This document shows positions 49,300 to 57,755 of a stretch of DNA of 64,000 nt, piece after piece. The position numbers and the translations under genes were made by a program. The stretch's first letter is position 1, and each line of letters opens with the position of its first letter. Origin of the DNA: Frankia sp. QA3 (GTDB lineage Bacteria; Actinomycetota; Actinomycetes; Frankiales; Frankiaceae); NCBI RefSeq assembly GCF_000262465.1, contig NZ_CM001489.1, positions 6,526,839-6,590,838 of the forward strand, in the 5' to 3' direction. The notes under the pieces are model-generated. The model had not been told where the DNA came from. It made no database searches and saw only the letters and a list, made by a program, of their open reading frames with translations.

Positions 49300-51441
49300 A
49301 TGACGGACCTGTCCACCCGCTCGGCGGACCGGCACGGCACCCGGACGGCACAGCCGCCCCCCCGCCCCGAGGCCGGCACCCACCCCCACGCCGAGGCCCG
49401 TCCCGACACCGGCATTCGCACCGACACCGACACCGGCGCCCCTCCCGGCGGTGGGCGTGGAGCCCGGGACCGGGCGTGGATCATCCGCACCTACGCGGGA
49501 CATTCCAGCCCCGCCGAGAGCAACGCGCTGTACCGCCGCAACCTCGCGAAGGGTCAGACCGGCCTGTCGGTGGCCTTCGACCTGCCGACCCAGACGGGCT
49601 ACGACCCCGACCATCCGCTCGCCCGCGGCGAGGTGGGTCGGGTCGGCGTGCCGATCGCGCACCTCGGCGACATGCGCGGGCTGTTCGACGGGATCCCGCT
49701 GGCCCGCACGAACACGTCGATGACGATCAACGCCACCGCCATGTGGCTGCTCGCGCTCTACCAGGCCGTCGCCCAGGAGCAGGGCGCCGACCCGGCCGAG
49801 CTCGCCGGCACCACGCAGAACGACATCATCAAGGAGTACCTCTCGCGCGGGACGTACGTCTTCCCGCCGGGGCCGTCGCTACGGCTGGTCACCGACCTCA
49901 TCGCCTATTCGGTGGCGGAGCTGCCGCGGTGGAACCCGATCAACATCTGCAGCTACCACCTGCAGGAGGCCGGGGCGACTCCGGTGCAGGAGCTCGCCTT
50001 CACGATGTGCTCGGCGATCGCCGTGCTCGACGCCGTGGTGGCCACGGGGACGATCCCCGCCGAGCGGATGGCGGAGGTGTGCGCCCGGATCTCGTTCTTC
50101 GTCAATGCGGGGGAGCGTTTCGTCGAGGAGATGTGCAAGGTGCGGGCGTTCGGGGTGCTGTGGGACGACCTGCTGCGCTCCCGGTACGGGGTGAGCGACC
50201 CGGCGGCGCGCCGGTTCCGCTACGGCGTGCAGGTCAACTCGCTCGGGCTGACCGAGGCCCAGCCGGAGAACAACGTCATCCGGATCGTGCTGGAGACCCT
50301 CGGCGTCACCCTGTCGAAGGACGCGCGGTGCCGGGCGCTGCAGCTGCCCGCCTGGAACGAGGCGCTGGGCCTGCCCCGGCCATGGGACCAGCAGTGGTCG
50401 CTGCGTGTCCAGCAGATCCTCGCCCACGAGACCGACCTGCTGGAGTACGACGACCTGTTCACCGGCTCCCCTGTCGTCGAGGAGCGGGTGCGCCGGCTGG
50501 TGGCCGACGCGACCGCCGAGATCGACCGGGTCCAGGCGATGGGCGGGGCGGTGGCCGCCGTCGAGAGCGGCTACCTGAAGTCGGCGCTGGTCTGCGCCCA
50601 GGCGGCCCGCCGCGCGCGGATCGAGAGCGGCGAGGACGTCGTCGTCGGCGTGAACCGGTTCACCGAGACCGAACCGAGCCCGCTGCTCGCCGAGCTCGAC
50701 ACGGCGATCCAGACGGTCGACCCGGCTTTCGAGCAGGCGGCCCGGGACTCGCTCGCCGCCTGGCGGGCCGGGCGTGACCCGTCCGCCGTCCGGGAGGCGC
50801 TGCTCGGGCTGCGCACCGCCGCCGGCACCGAGGTGAACCTGGTCCCCGCGACGCTGGCCTGCGCGCGGGCGGGCGTCACCACCGGAGAGTGGGCCGACAC
50901 GCTGCGGGAGGTGTTCGGCGAATACCGGGCGCCGACCGGGGTGAGCGACGCCGTCGGCGCCGGCGGGGGCGCGACCGGGCTCGACGAGCTGCGCGCCCTG
51001 GTGGCCCGCACGGGCGTCGCGCTCGGGCGGCCGGTGAAGATGCTCGTCGGCAAGCCCGGCCTCGACGGTCACTCCAACGGCGCGGAGCAGATCGCCGTGC
51101 GTGCCCGCGATGCCGGCTTCGAGGTCGTCTACCAGGGGATCCGGCTGACCCCCGGGCAGATCGTGGCCGCGGCGGTCGAGGAGGACGTGCACGTCGTCGG
51201 CCTGTCGGTGCTCTCCGGCGCTCACCTCGACCTGGTGCCCGAGGTGCTCGACGGGCTGCGTGCCGCCGGGGCGGGGGAGGTCCCCGTCGTCGTCGGCGGC
51301 ATCATCCCCCCGGCGGACGCGCGGGAACTGGCCCGGCTCGGGGCGGCCGCGGTGTTCACCCCCCGGGACTATGAGCTCAGCGCCATAATCCGCGGCATCG
51401 TGGACGTCGTACGGTCGAGGCATGCCCTCGACCACCCCTGA
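49300..51441 (+). CDS. ecm: Ethylmalonyl-CoA mutase (MeaA-like, B12-dependent)
   Basis: ATG 49300 with AGGGAGG at 49285-49291. A 713-residue single-chain mutase. A poorly conserved Pro/His/Thr-rich N-terminus (to about 60) leads into the substrate barrel: IIRTYAGHSSPAESNALYRR, GLSVAFDLPTQTGYDPDHP, TNTSMTINATAMWLLALYQA, GTTQNDIIKEYL, NPINICSYHLQEAGATPVQE. The C-terminal cobalamin domain (from about 575) has KMLVGKPGLDGHSNGAEQIA with axial His591, then VVGLSVLSGAHL and VVVGGIIPP. The PTQTGYD and NICSYHLQEAG versions are those of MeaA/Ecm rather than methylmalonyl-CoA mutase. It isomerises (2R)-ethylmalonyl-CoA to methylsuccinyl-CoA. The next gene overlaps its end by 20 bp. Confidence 0.9.
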   Translation: MTDLSTRSADRHGTRTAQPPPRPEAGTHPHAEARPDTGIRTDTDTGAPPGGGRGARDRAWIIRTYAGHSSPAESNALYRRNLAKGQTGLSVAFDLPTQTGYDPDHPLARGEVGRVGVPIAHLGDMRGLFDGIPLARTNTSMTINATAMWLLALYQAVAQEQGADPAELAGTTQNDIIKEYLSRGTYVFPPGPSLRLVTDLIAYSVAELPRWNPINICSYHLQEAGATPVQELAFTMCSAIAVLDAVVATGTIPAERMAEVCARISFFVNAGERFVEEMCKVRAFGVLWDDLLRSRYGVSDPAARRFRYGVQVNSLGLTEAQPENNVIRIVLETLGVTLSKDARCRALQLPAWNEALGLPRPWDQQWSLRVQQILAHETDLLEYDDLFTGSPVVEERVRRLVADATAEIDRVQAMGGAVAAVESGYLKSALVCAQAARRARIESGEDVVVGVNRFTETEPSPLLAELDTAIQTVDPAFEQAARDSLAAWRAGRDPSAVREALLGLRTAAGTEVNLVPATLACARAGVTTGEWADTLREVFGEYRAPTGVSDAVGAGGGATGLDELRALVARTGVALGRPVKMLVGKPGLDGHSNGAEQIAVRARDAGFEVVYQGIRLTPGQIVAAAVEEDVHVVGLSVLSGAHLDLVPEVLDGLRAAGAGEVPVVVGGIIPPADARELARLGAAAVFTPRDYELSAIIRGIVDVVRSRHALDHP

Positions 51442-51979
51442 CGCGGCCGCGCCCGACCGACCCGGCGCGTCACCGGACCACGGCGCGACCGCCGCTCCGA
51501 CGCTGGACGACGCCATCGCCTTCGCCACCCGGGTCCACAGCGGCCAGATCGACAAGGGCGGCGAGGAGTACATCGGCCATCCCCTGCGGGTCATGGCGAC
51601 GGTCGCCCGCACCGCCGAGCCGGCCGGGGTGGACCCGCACACCGCCCAACTCGCCGCCGTCCTGCACGACGTCGTCGAGGACAGCGACACCACGCTCGCG
51701 GACCTCACGGCCGCCGGCTACCCCGCGCCGGTCGTCGCCGCCGTCGACGCCCTGTCGCACCGCCCCGACGAGTCGACGCGGGACTACCTGGCCCGCGTCG
51801 CCGCCGACCCGCTCGCCGTCGTCGTCAAGCGAGCCGACATGCAGGACAACTCCGACCCCGTCCGGCTCGGCCGCCTGGCCCCCGACCAGGCCGAACGCCT
51901 GGCCACCCGCTACGCCGGCCGCCGCGAGCTCCTCGACGACCTCATCTCCGCCCGGACCGGCCGCCAAGGCCAGGGATAA
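51422..51979 (+). CDS. HD-domain phosphohydrolase (MESH1/SpoT hydrolase-like)
   Basis: ATG 51422 lies 20 bp inside ecm. The 185-residue protein has about 25 Ala/Pro-rich residues, then an HD fold: AFATRVHSGQIDKGGEEYIG, HPLRVM, AAVLHDVVEDSDTT (HD and ED pairs), ALSHRPDESTRDYLARVA and VVKRADMQDNSDPVRLG. These are the elements of small (p)ppGpp pyrophosphohydrolases, with all metal ligands apparently present and no synthetase domain. The actual substrate is not shown by the sequence. Confidence 0.8.
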   Translation: MPSTTPDAAAPDRPGASPDHGATAAPTLDDAIAFATRVHSGQIDKGGEEYIGHPLRVMATVARTAEPAGVDPHTAQLAAVLHDVVEDSDTTLADLTAAGYPAPVVAAVDALSHRPDESTRDYLARVAADPLAVVVKRADMQDNSDPVRLGRLAPDQAERLATRYAGRRELLDDLISARTGRQGQG

Positions 51980-52701
51980 CCAGCGAGGACCACCGGCACG
52001 CTGGACGTCACTCTGACAGACCCCCGTGGACTGCTCCTCCTAGCCGAGTAGGTCCGATCGGCTTGGCGGCCCTGCGTGATCCGGTCTCCGCCTCCGCAAC
52101 CGTCATCAACCTCCAGCGCCTCCCGGTACTTGCACGGGCACGGAAGGGCGGGGAGCCGGCGGCGCGGTGAACCCGAGCCGTGCACCGCGGCACCGGGCAG
52201 GGCCGTCTCCGGCCGCTGGCCCCGTCCCGGCCTTCCCGGCCAGAGACCGGTCAGATCGTGCCGAGGTACAAGCACGGCATTCCGGGCGCAGACCGTGCCC
52301 AGCCCTCGGCACGATTCTGTACCCAGCCGATCACCGTAGGACGCGACAATCGGCGACGCCGGAACCGCGAGTTGCGAGCTGCCGGTTAGCTGAACTTCGT
52401 ACTTACCCGCCCAGGGTCGATCAACGACGAGTTCCACAGAGGGGTGGCGTGGGGGCGGGAGGCAGCGATCTTGCGGCGGTTCGGCGGTAGTGCAACTGCG
52501 CAGGTCAGAGCGTTGATCCAGGCCGCATCGCAGCGGGCGGTTCTGGCGGGAGGGTCAGTGCAGGGCCTTGGCGTGGCGTCGCTGGCGGAACGGGGACCCA
52601 GGATGATTCTGGCCGGAGCCGGAGCCGGAGCCGGAGCCGGGGAGAGGGAGAACGGTCCGGGTGATGGGGGGCGGGCAGGGGGTCCGCGATAACGTGACGT
52701 C
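51980..52701. other. Gene-free region with a hexanucleotide repeat
   Basis: About 720 bp without a supported gene. Open frames on both strands lack family motifs. A (GGAGCC) array of about four units lies at 52615-52638, shortly before nucS. Sequence at 52380-52560 has protein-like composition (VAWGREAAILRRFGG on the plus strand) and may be a decayed gene, but I cannot name it. Confidence 0.3.
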
Positions 52702-53364
52702 ATGCGGCTCGTCATCGCTCGGTGCAGTGTCGACTACGTCGGACGGCTCACCGCCCATCTGCCGAGCGCCGTCCGGTTGGTGCTCGTCAAGGCGGACGGG
52801 TCGGTGTCGATCCACGCCGACGGGCGGGCCTACAAGCCGCTGAACTGGATGAGTCCGCCCTGTGCCATCGCGGAGGATGACGGGGTCTGGCGGGTGACCA
52901 ACCGGGCCGCCGAGCAGCTCGTCATCACCCTCGAGGAAGTTCTCCACGACTCCACCCACGAGCTGGGCGTCGATCCGGGGTTGCGCAAGGACGGCGTCGA
53001 GGCCCACCTGCAGGTCCTGCTCGCCGACCGGCCGGACGCGATCGCCCCGGGGCTCACCCTGATCCGCCGCGAGTACGAGACCGGGATCGGGCCGGTCGAT
53101 CTGCTCTGCCGGGACAGCGACGGATCCACGGTCGCCGTCGAGATCAAGCGTAAGGGTGAGATCGACGGGGTCGAGCAGCTGACCCGCTACCTCGTCCGGC
53201 TGGACGCGGATCCGGCGCTGCCGCACCCGGTGCGGGGCATCCTCGCCGCGCAGTCCATCACCCCGCAGGCCCGGCTGCTGGCCGCCGACCGCGGCCTGGG
53301 CTGCGCCGTCGTCGACTACGACGAGCTGCGCGGCCTCGAACCCTCCATCCCCACCCTGTTCTGA
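52702..53364 (+). CDS. nucS: Mismatch-specific endonuclease NucS
   Basis: A 220-residue protein. The N-terminal DNA-binding domain has [31 protein letters not shown] and [10 protein letters not shown]. The C-terminal RecB-like nuclease shows the PD-(D/E)xK residues D133 (GPVDLLC), E147 and K149 (VAVEIKRKG), then [10 protein letters not shown]. The extreme C-terminus (SIPTLF) resembles the beta-clamp-binding tail of this family. NucS replaces MutS/MutL in most actinobacteria by cutting both strands at mismatches. Confidence 0.95.
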   Translation: MRLVIARCSVDYVGRLTAHLPSAVRLVLVKADGSVSIHADGRAYKPLNWMSPPCAIAEDDGVWRVTNRAAEQLVITLEEVLHDSTHELGVDPGLRKDGVEAHLQVLLADRPDAIAPGLTLIRREYETGIGPVDLLCRDSDGSTVAVEIKRKGEIDGVEQLTRYLVRLDADPALPHPVRGILAAQSITPQARLLAADRGLGCAVVDYDELRGLEPSIPTLF

Positions 53365-53572
53365 CCGGCCCGTCCCGCGGCGCATCCCGAATGCGGATCC
53401 GCCTGGCCCGGGTGGCCTGGCGGCGGACCATCGGTTCTTCCGGGGCAAGCCGCCGGAATTTCTGGTGTTCTTTACGGCACGGGCGACGATCTCGTCTTTA
53501 GTCGGCCTCTCCCGTGGTTGCGAGAAAAAGATTGATGGCCGAGGGCCTCCTCCTTCCGGCGGACTCCGATTG

Positions 53573-53643
53573 ATCTCGGGCCGGGCGGTGGAAAGGCTGG
53601 GAGAATCGACGGGTCCGCGGTTCGATACCGCGCGGCCCGAGAT
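53573..53643 (+). other. tRNA-like cruciform upstream of the double dehydrogenase gene
   Basis: An exact 11-bp inverted repeat ATCTCGGGCCG / CGGCCCGAGAT (53573-53583, 53633-53643) encloses a perfect 5-bp hairpin CGCGG-TTCGATA-CCGCG (53616-53632) that abuts the 3' arm with no gap. Stem, T-arm-like hairpin and TTCGA loop mimic the acceptor/T half of a tRNA. The remaining 32 nt do not make D and anticodon arms, so this is not a standard tRNA. It could be a leader structure or tRNA-derived relic. The rest of 53365-53693 shows no gene. Confidence 0.5.
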
Positions 53644-53693
53644 TTCCGCCGCATTGTCGTCGGGCTGCCGCGACGACCTTGAGGAGCCTGGGC

Positions 53694-55727
53694 ATGGCCG
53701 AGAGAGCCCGGCGGGGAACGCATTCGCAAGGCAGGTCGGAAAAGGCCTCCCGAACCGGCACCGATGCCGCGACGGCTTCGGCGGGTGGAATGGCTTCGGC
53801 GAGTGGGACGGCTTCTGCGAATGCGGCGGCTGCGGCGGCGGAGACTGCTGCGGCGACGGCTGTCCCGGCGGCGCCGGGGGTCGGCGGTGGCGGGGGGGCA
53901 CGGTGGCGGCGGATCGGGGTGGTGGGGCTCGGCACCATGGGGAGCGGGATCGCCGAGGTGCTGGCCAGGGCCGGGCTCGACGTCGTCGGCGTGGAACGGG
54001 ACGCCGATGCGCTGGCCCGGGCCCGCGCGCGGATCGAGCACTCCCTCGATCGGGCGGCCCGGCACGGCCGCCTGGCTGACACGGCCCGCGGTGACCTGTT
54101 CGGCCGGATGAGCCTCGGCACCGAGCTCGCCGCGGTGGCCGGCTGCGACCTGGTGATCGAGGCCATCGACGAGCGGCTCGACGCCAAGACCGCGCTGTTC
54201 GCCCGGCTCGACGAGGTCTGCCCGCCGGCGACCGTCCTCGCGACGAACACCAGCTCCCTGTCCGTGACGGAGCTCGCCGCGGGCACCGGTCGCTCGGCCC
54301 GGGTGCTCGGCATGCACTGGTTCAACCCCGCGCCGGTGATGGGCCTGGTCGAGGTCGTCCGCACCGTGGTGACCGACGCCGACGCCCTGGCCGCGGTCGT
54401 GTCGCTGGTGGGCGCGGTCGGCAAGACGGCCGTCGTCGCCGCGGACCGGGCCGGGTTCATCGTCAACGCGCTGCTGTTCGGCTACCTCAACAACGCCGTG
54501 CGGATGGTCGAGGCGCGTTTCGCCACCCGCGAGGACATCGACGCCGCGATGCGGCTCGGCTGCGGCCACCCCATGGGGCCACTGGCCCTGCTCGACCTCA
54601 TCGGCCTCGACGCCGCGCACGCCATCCTCGCGTCGATGTACGACCAGACCCGCGATCATCTGCATGCCCCGGCGCCGCTGCTGGGCCAGCTCGTCGCGGC
54701 CGGCCTGCTGGGCCGCAAGACCGGCCGCGGCTTCTACACCTACACGGCGACGGACTCCACCGAGGTGGTGGCCGAGGGCCCCCGTGGCGGCGGCCAGCCG
54801 GCGGTCGGCACGGCGGCTTCCGCTGACAGGGGAACCGGCGACGGCGCGCAGGCGGCCGGCGGGGCGCCGCGGCGGGTCCGGTCAGTCGGGATCGTGGGCA
54901 GCGGCACGATGGCGCGGGGCATCGCCGAGGTACTGGCCCGAACCGGCCATGACGTCGTCCTGCGGGCCCGTCGTCCGGACGCCGCCGACGCCGCGCGCGG
55001 CCGGGTGGAGGCGTCGCTGTCGGCGGCGGTCGCGAAGGGCCGGCTGTCCGACGACGACCGCGACGCCGCCCAGGGCCGGCTGCGCGTCACCGCCGACCTC
55101 GGTGAGCTCGGCGGCTGCGACGTGCTACTCGAGGCGGTCGTCGAGGACCTGGCGGTCAAGCGCGAGCTGTTCACCGACCTGGACAAGGTCGCCCGGCCCG
55201 GCGCCGTGCTGGCGACCACCACGTCCTCGCTGCCGGTCGTCGAGTGCGCCACGGCGACCCGGCGGCCCCAGGACGTCGTCGGCATGCACTGGTTCAACCC
55301 GGCCCAGGTGATGCGCCTGGTCGAGGTGGTGCCCACGGTGCTCACCGGGGACGACACGACGGCGACGGTCCAGGCACTGGCACGGGCGGCCGGCCGGCAC
55401 CCGGTGCGCTGCGCGGACCGGGCCGGGTTCATCGTCAACGCGCTGCTGTTCCCCTACCTGAACGACGCGGTGAAGATGCTCCAGGCGAACTACGCCACGA
55501 TCGAGGACATCGACACCGCGATGACCGTCGGCTGCGGCCACCCCATGGGCCCGTTCGCGCTCGCCGACGTGGTCGGGCTCGACGTCACCCTCGCCATCAC
55601 CCGCTCGCTGTACGAGCAGTTCCGCGAGCCGGGCTACGCCCCGGCCCCGCTGCTGGAGCATCTGGTCCGGGCCCGGTTCCTGGGCCGCAAGACCGGCCGG
55701 GGCTTCCTGGCGCATCCCCGCCGGTAG
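53694..55727 (+). CDS. Double-domain 3-hydroxybutyryl/3-hydroxyacyl-CoA dehydrogenase
   Basis: ATG 53694 has GAGGAG 7 bases upstream. The 677-residue protein is two complete dehydrogenases in tandem after an Ala/Thr-rich N-terminus. Unit 1 (about 75-360): GVVGLGTMGSGIAEVLARAG, TNTSSLSVTELA, GMHWFNPAPVMGLVEVV, FIVNALLFGYLNNAVRM, CGHPMGPLALLDLIGLD. Unit 2 (about 400-677) has the same set (GIVGSGTMARGIAEVLARTG, TTTSSLPVVECA, GMHWFNPAQVM, CGHPMGPFALADVVGLD). In unit 2 the catalytic/NAD motif reads TTTSSL instead of TNTSSL. It reduces acetoacetyl-CoA to 3-hydroxybutyryl-CoA, which suits the ethylmalonyl-CoA neighbourhood. Confidence 0.9.
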   Translation: MAERARRGTHSQGRSEKASRTGTDAATASAGGMASASGTASANAAAAAAETAAATAVPAAPGVGGGGGARWRRIGVVGLGTMGSGIAEVLARAGLDVVGVERDADALARARARIEHSLDRAARHGRLADTARGDLFGRMSLGTELAAVAGCDLVIEAIDERLDAKTALFARLDEVCPPATVLATNTSSLSVTELAAGTGRSARVLGMHWFNPAPVMGLVEVVRTVVTDADALAAVVSLVGAVGKTAVVAADRAGFIVNALLFGYLNNAVRMVEARFATREDIDAAMRLGCGHPMGPLALLDLIGLDAAHAILASMYDQTRDHLHAPAPLLGQLVAAGLLGRKTGRGFYTYTATDSTEVVAEGPRGGGQPAVGTAASADRGTGDGAQAAGGAPRRVRSVGIVGSGTMARGIAEVLARTGHDVVLRARRPDAADAARGRVEASLSAAVAKGRLSDDDRDAAQGRLRVTADLGELGGCDVLLEAVVEDLAVKRELFTDLDKVARPGAVLATTTSSLPVVECATATRRPQDVVGMHWFNPAQVMRLVEVVPTVLTGDDTTATVQALARAAGRHPVRCADRAGFIVNALLFPYLNDAVKMLQANYATIEDIDTAMTVGCGHPMGPFALADVVGLDVTLAITRSLYEQFREPGYAPAPLLEHLVRARFLGRKTGRGFLAHPRR

Positions 55728-55941
55728 AAGGCGATCCGGGGGACCCGCCGCCCGAGCCACGGCGGCGCCAGGGGGCCGGGATGTCGAGGCGTCACGGCGC
55801 GACATGGCACGCCGTAGGGGCGCCGTCCGTTGAAAGGGGACGGCCGGCGCCGCGGTCGCCAGCGGGAGGTGCCGGGTGCGGCACTAGGATGTCGCCGGTC
55901 GGCGGGAAGTCCTGGTTCGCACAAGAGGAGACGCGACGGCG

Positions 55942-56601
55942 ATGGTCACGCTCGACAAAAACGCCGTGCGGCAGTTCGGTCGGGAAGTCACGATGTTCCT
56001 GCCCGATCTGGTCGTCATGCTGCGGCGGGTCGTCGCCGATCCGCGGGTGCCGCAGTCCGCGAAGGTCGAGGCCGCGGCGGCGCTGGCGTACCTGGTGTCC
56101 CCGCGCAACCGGCTGACGAACATGATCCCCGTGGTGGGCCAGCTCGACGACGTCGCCATCATCGCCTTCGCGTTTCGCCGGCTGGTCGTCGGCGCCGGGG
56201 AGCCGATCCTGCGCGAGCACTGGCGGGGCAGCGAGCGCGGCTTCCAGGTGCTCATCGGCGCCTCCTCGGCCCTGGCGAGCCCGGCCGGGGCGGTGCGCAA
56301 GGCGAAGGTGGCCCGCTCGCTCGTGGCCGCCGGCATCGACCGGGTCCGTGGGGGCGGCGCGGGCGGGCGGTCCGCGGGTTCGGCGGGCGCCGCAGGAACG
56401 GCAGGGCGGGCGCGGGGAGGAGGGCACCACGGCCGCGCGGGCGATCCGGCGGGAGATCCAGGCCGGATCGTCGACGGGGAGGTCGTGGACCGGGCCGAGT
56501 GGGTCGCCGAACCGGGTTCGGACAGCGGCCGGGAGACGTCGGGGCCGCCGACGCGGCGGGCGCGCTCCTGGGAGCCGGGCAGACCCTCACGCGGTCGGTG
56601 A
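55942..56601 (+). CDS. DUF1232 (YkvA-family) protein
   Basis: A 219-residue protein with ATG 55942 after AGAGGAGACG. Residues about 20-75 carry the YkvA signature: MFLPDLVVMLRRVVADPRVP, AALAYLVSPRNRLTNMIPVV and GQLDDVAIIAFAFRRLV. Beyond about 130 it is Gly/Ala/Arg low complexity. DUF1232 proteins are small membrane-associated proteins of unknown role. The stop overlaps the next gene (GTGA). Confidence 0.8.
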   Translation: MVTLDKNAVRQFGREVTMFLPDLVVMLRRVVADPRVPQSAKVEAAAALAYLVSPRNRLTNMIPVVGQLDDVAIIAFAFRRLVVGAGEPILREHWRGSERGFQVLIGASSALASPAGAVRKAKVARSLVAAGIDRVRGGGAGGRSAGSAGAAGTAGRARGGGHHGRAGDPAGDPGRIVDGEVVDRAEWVAEPGSDSGRETSGPPTRRARSWEPGRPSRGR

Positions 56602-56927
56602 CGCGCCGGGCGCGGCGCCGTTCCGCCCGGGGTCGGGACGCGCGCGGGCAGAACGGGCGCGGGCAGAACGGGCGCGGGCGGCCGGTCGGGGCGTGGCTGC
56701 CCGATCCGGTCGTGCTGCTGCGCGACGGGGAGTGGGTGGTCCGCCCGGTCGCCGGCGCGGCGACGGCGAAGGTCTACCGGTGCCCCGGGTGTGACCACGA
56801 GATCAACCCGGGCACCGCCCACCTGGTCGTCTGGCCGCCGGATCGCGTCGAGGACCGCCGGCACTGGCACCGGCCATGCTGGGATCGGCGCTGCCGGGCG
56901 GCCCGACTGCGATCGGATGCCGGTTGA
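56598..56927 (+). CDS. Small zinc-knuckle protein, function unknown
   Basis: GTG 56598 overlaps the DUF1232 stop. A 109-residue protein with a strongly basic N-terminal third, partly encoded by a duplicated 15-bp unit (GGGCAGAACGGGCGC, about 56646-56675), followed by DGEWVVRPVAGAATAKVYRC, PGCDHEINPGTAHLVVWP and RRHWHRPCW. The C-x2-C...H-x-H-x2-C pattern looks like an HNH-type or treble-clef zinc site. The same core occurs in streptomycete proteins misleadingly labelled ATP/GTP-binding. Nucleic-acid binding is a guess. Confidence 0.7.
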   Translation: MTRRARRRSARGRDARGQNGRGQNGRGRPVGAWLPDPVVLLRDGEWVVRPVAGAATAKVYRCPGCDHEINPGTAHLVVWPPDRVEDRRHWHRPCWDRRCRAARLRSDAG

Positions 56928-56958
56928 AGGCGCGCCCGCGCGGCCGCCGCAGCGGGGT

Positions 56959-57681
56959 TCAGGCGCTGCGCACGCTGGCGCTGGCGGGCGCGGGCAGCGC
57001 GGTCGTCTCGGCGCCGATCGCCTTGCGCTCCTCGACCGGCGCCGCCTCGATCGAGGCGATCGAGGCACTGGCGGCGGTGAGCTTGTCGCGCAGCGCGCCG
57101 AGCTGGGCCGTCACCTGCTCGCGCAGGGCCGCGAGCTGGGTGGTGACCTGCTCGCGCTGACGCTCCAGATCGGCCAGCCGGCGCTTCGACTCGTCCTCGG
57201 CCGCCGCCGCGGTGGACCGGGCGAGCTCGACGATCCGCTCGGCCTCGGCGCGCGCCGTCGAGACGATCGAGGCGGCCTGCTCGTCGGCCTCTCGCAGGGT
57301 CTTCTCCCGGGCGGCCTCGGCCTCGGTGACGATCCGGCGGGCCTGCTCGAGCTGGGCGTCGGCCTCGCGGGTCCGCTCGGCGCGGACGGTGGCCGCCTCC
57401 TCCTCGGCGAGCTGGAGGATCTGGGTGACCCGGCCGCCGAACTCCTCCCACGCGGGACGGTTCGCGGCCAGGTCGTCGCGCACGCGGGCCGCCTCGGTCG
57501 CCGCCTCGGACGCGGCGGCCTCGGCCGCGGCCCGGTGCGCCTCGGCCTCGCGGAGCTGCTCGACGAGCCAGTTCACGTGGTAGGTGACCTGGTTGGGGTC
57601 GTAGCCACGGCGCACCAGATCGAAGGCTGGGGGCCCATCGGTCTCGCCGGCCATCGGGATGAGATCCGTGTGTTCGGTCAT
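56959..57681 (-). CDS. DivIVA-like coiled-coil protein
   Basis: A 240-residue protein. The N-terminal DivIVA-type motif FDLVRRGYDPNQVTYHVNWL (about 20-40) is followed by an almost continuous charged Ala/Glu/Arg coiled coil to about residue 210, with heptads such as EAARVRDDLAANRP and ARAEAERIVELARS. Relatives in actinobacteria act as polar-growth or cytoskeletal scaffold proteins (DivIVA, Scy/FilP-like families). It is convergent with the zinc-knuckle gene and co-directional with ccr. Confidence 0.82.
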   Translation of the reverse strand: MTEHTDLIPMAGETDGPPAFDLVRRGYDPNQVTYHVNWLVEQLREAEAHRAAAEAAASEAATEAARVRDDLAANRPAWEEFGGRVTQILQLAEEEAATVRAERTREADAQLEQARRIVTEAEAAREKTLREADEQAASIVSTARAEAERIVELARSTAAAAEDESKRRLADLERQREQVTTQLAALREQVTAQLGALRDKLTAASASIASIEAAPVEERKAIGAETTALPAPASASVRSA

Positions 57682-57755
57682 AGGACCTCAGCATCTCAGA
57701 CCGTCAATGCGAACGTGACGCCAGCCGGGCATCGGGCCCGTCGCGATTTCTGTAG

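Noticed and set aside
52444-52692. Plus-strand ORF with VAWGREAAILRRFGG, possibly a transposase remnant
   Set aside because: No catalytic motif or terminal inverted repeats could be found; left as unexplained gene-free sequence.
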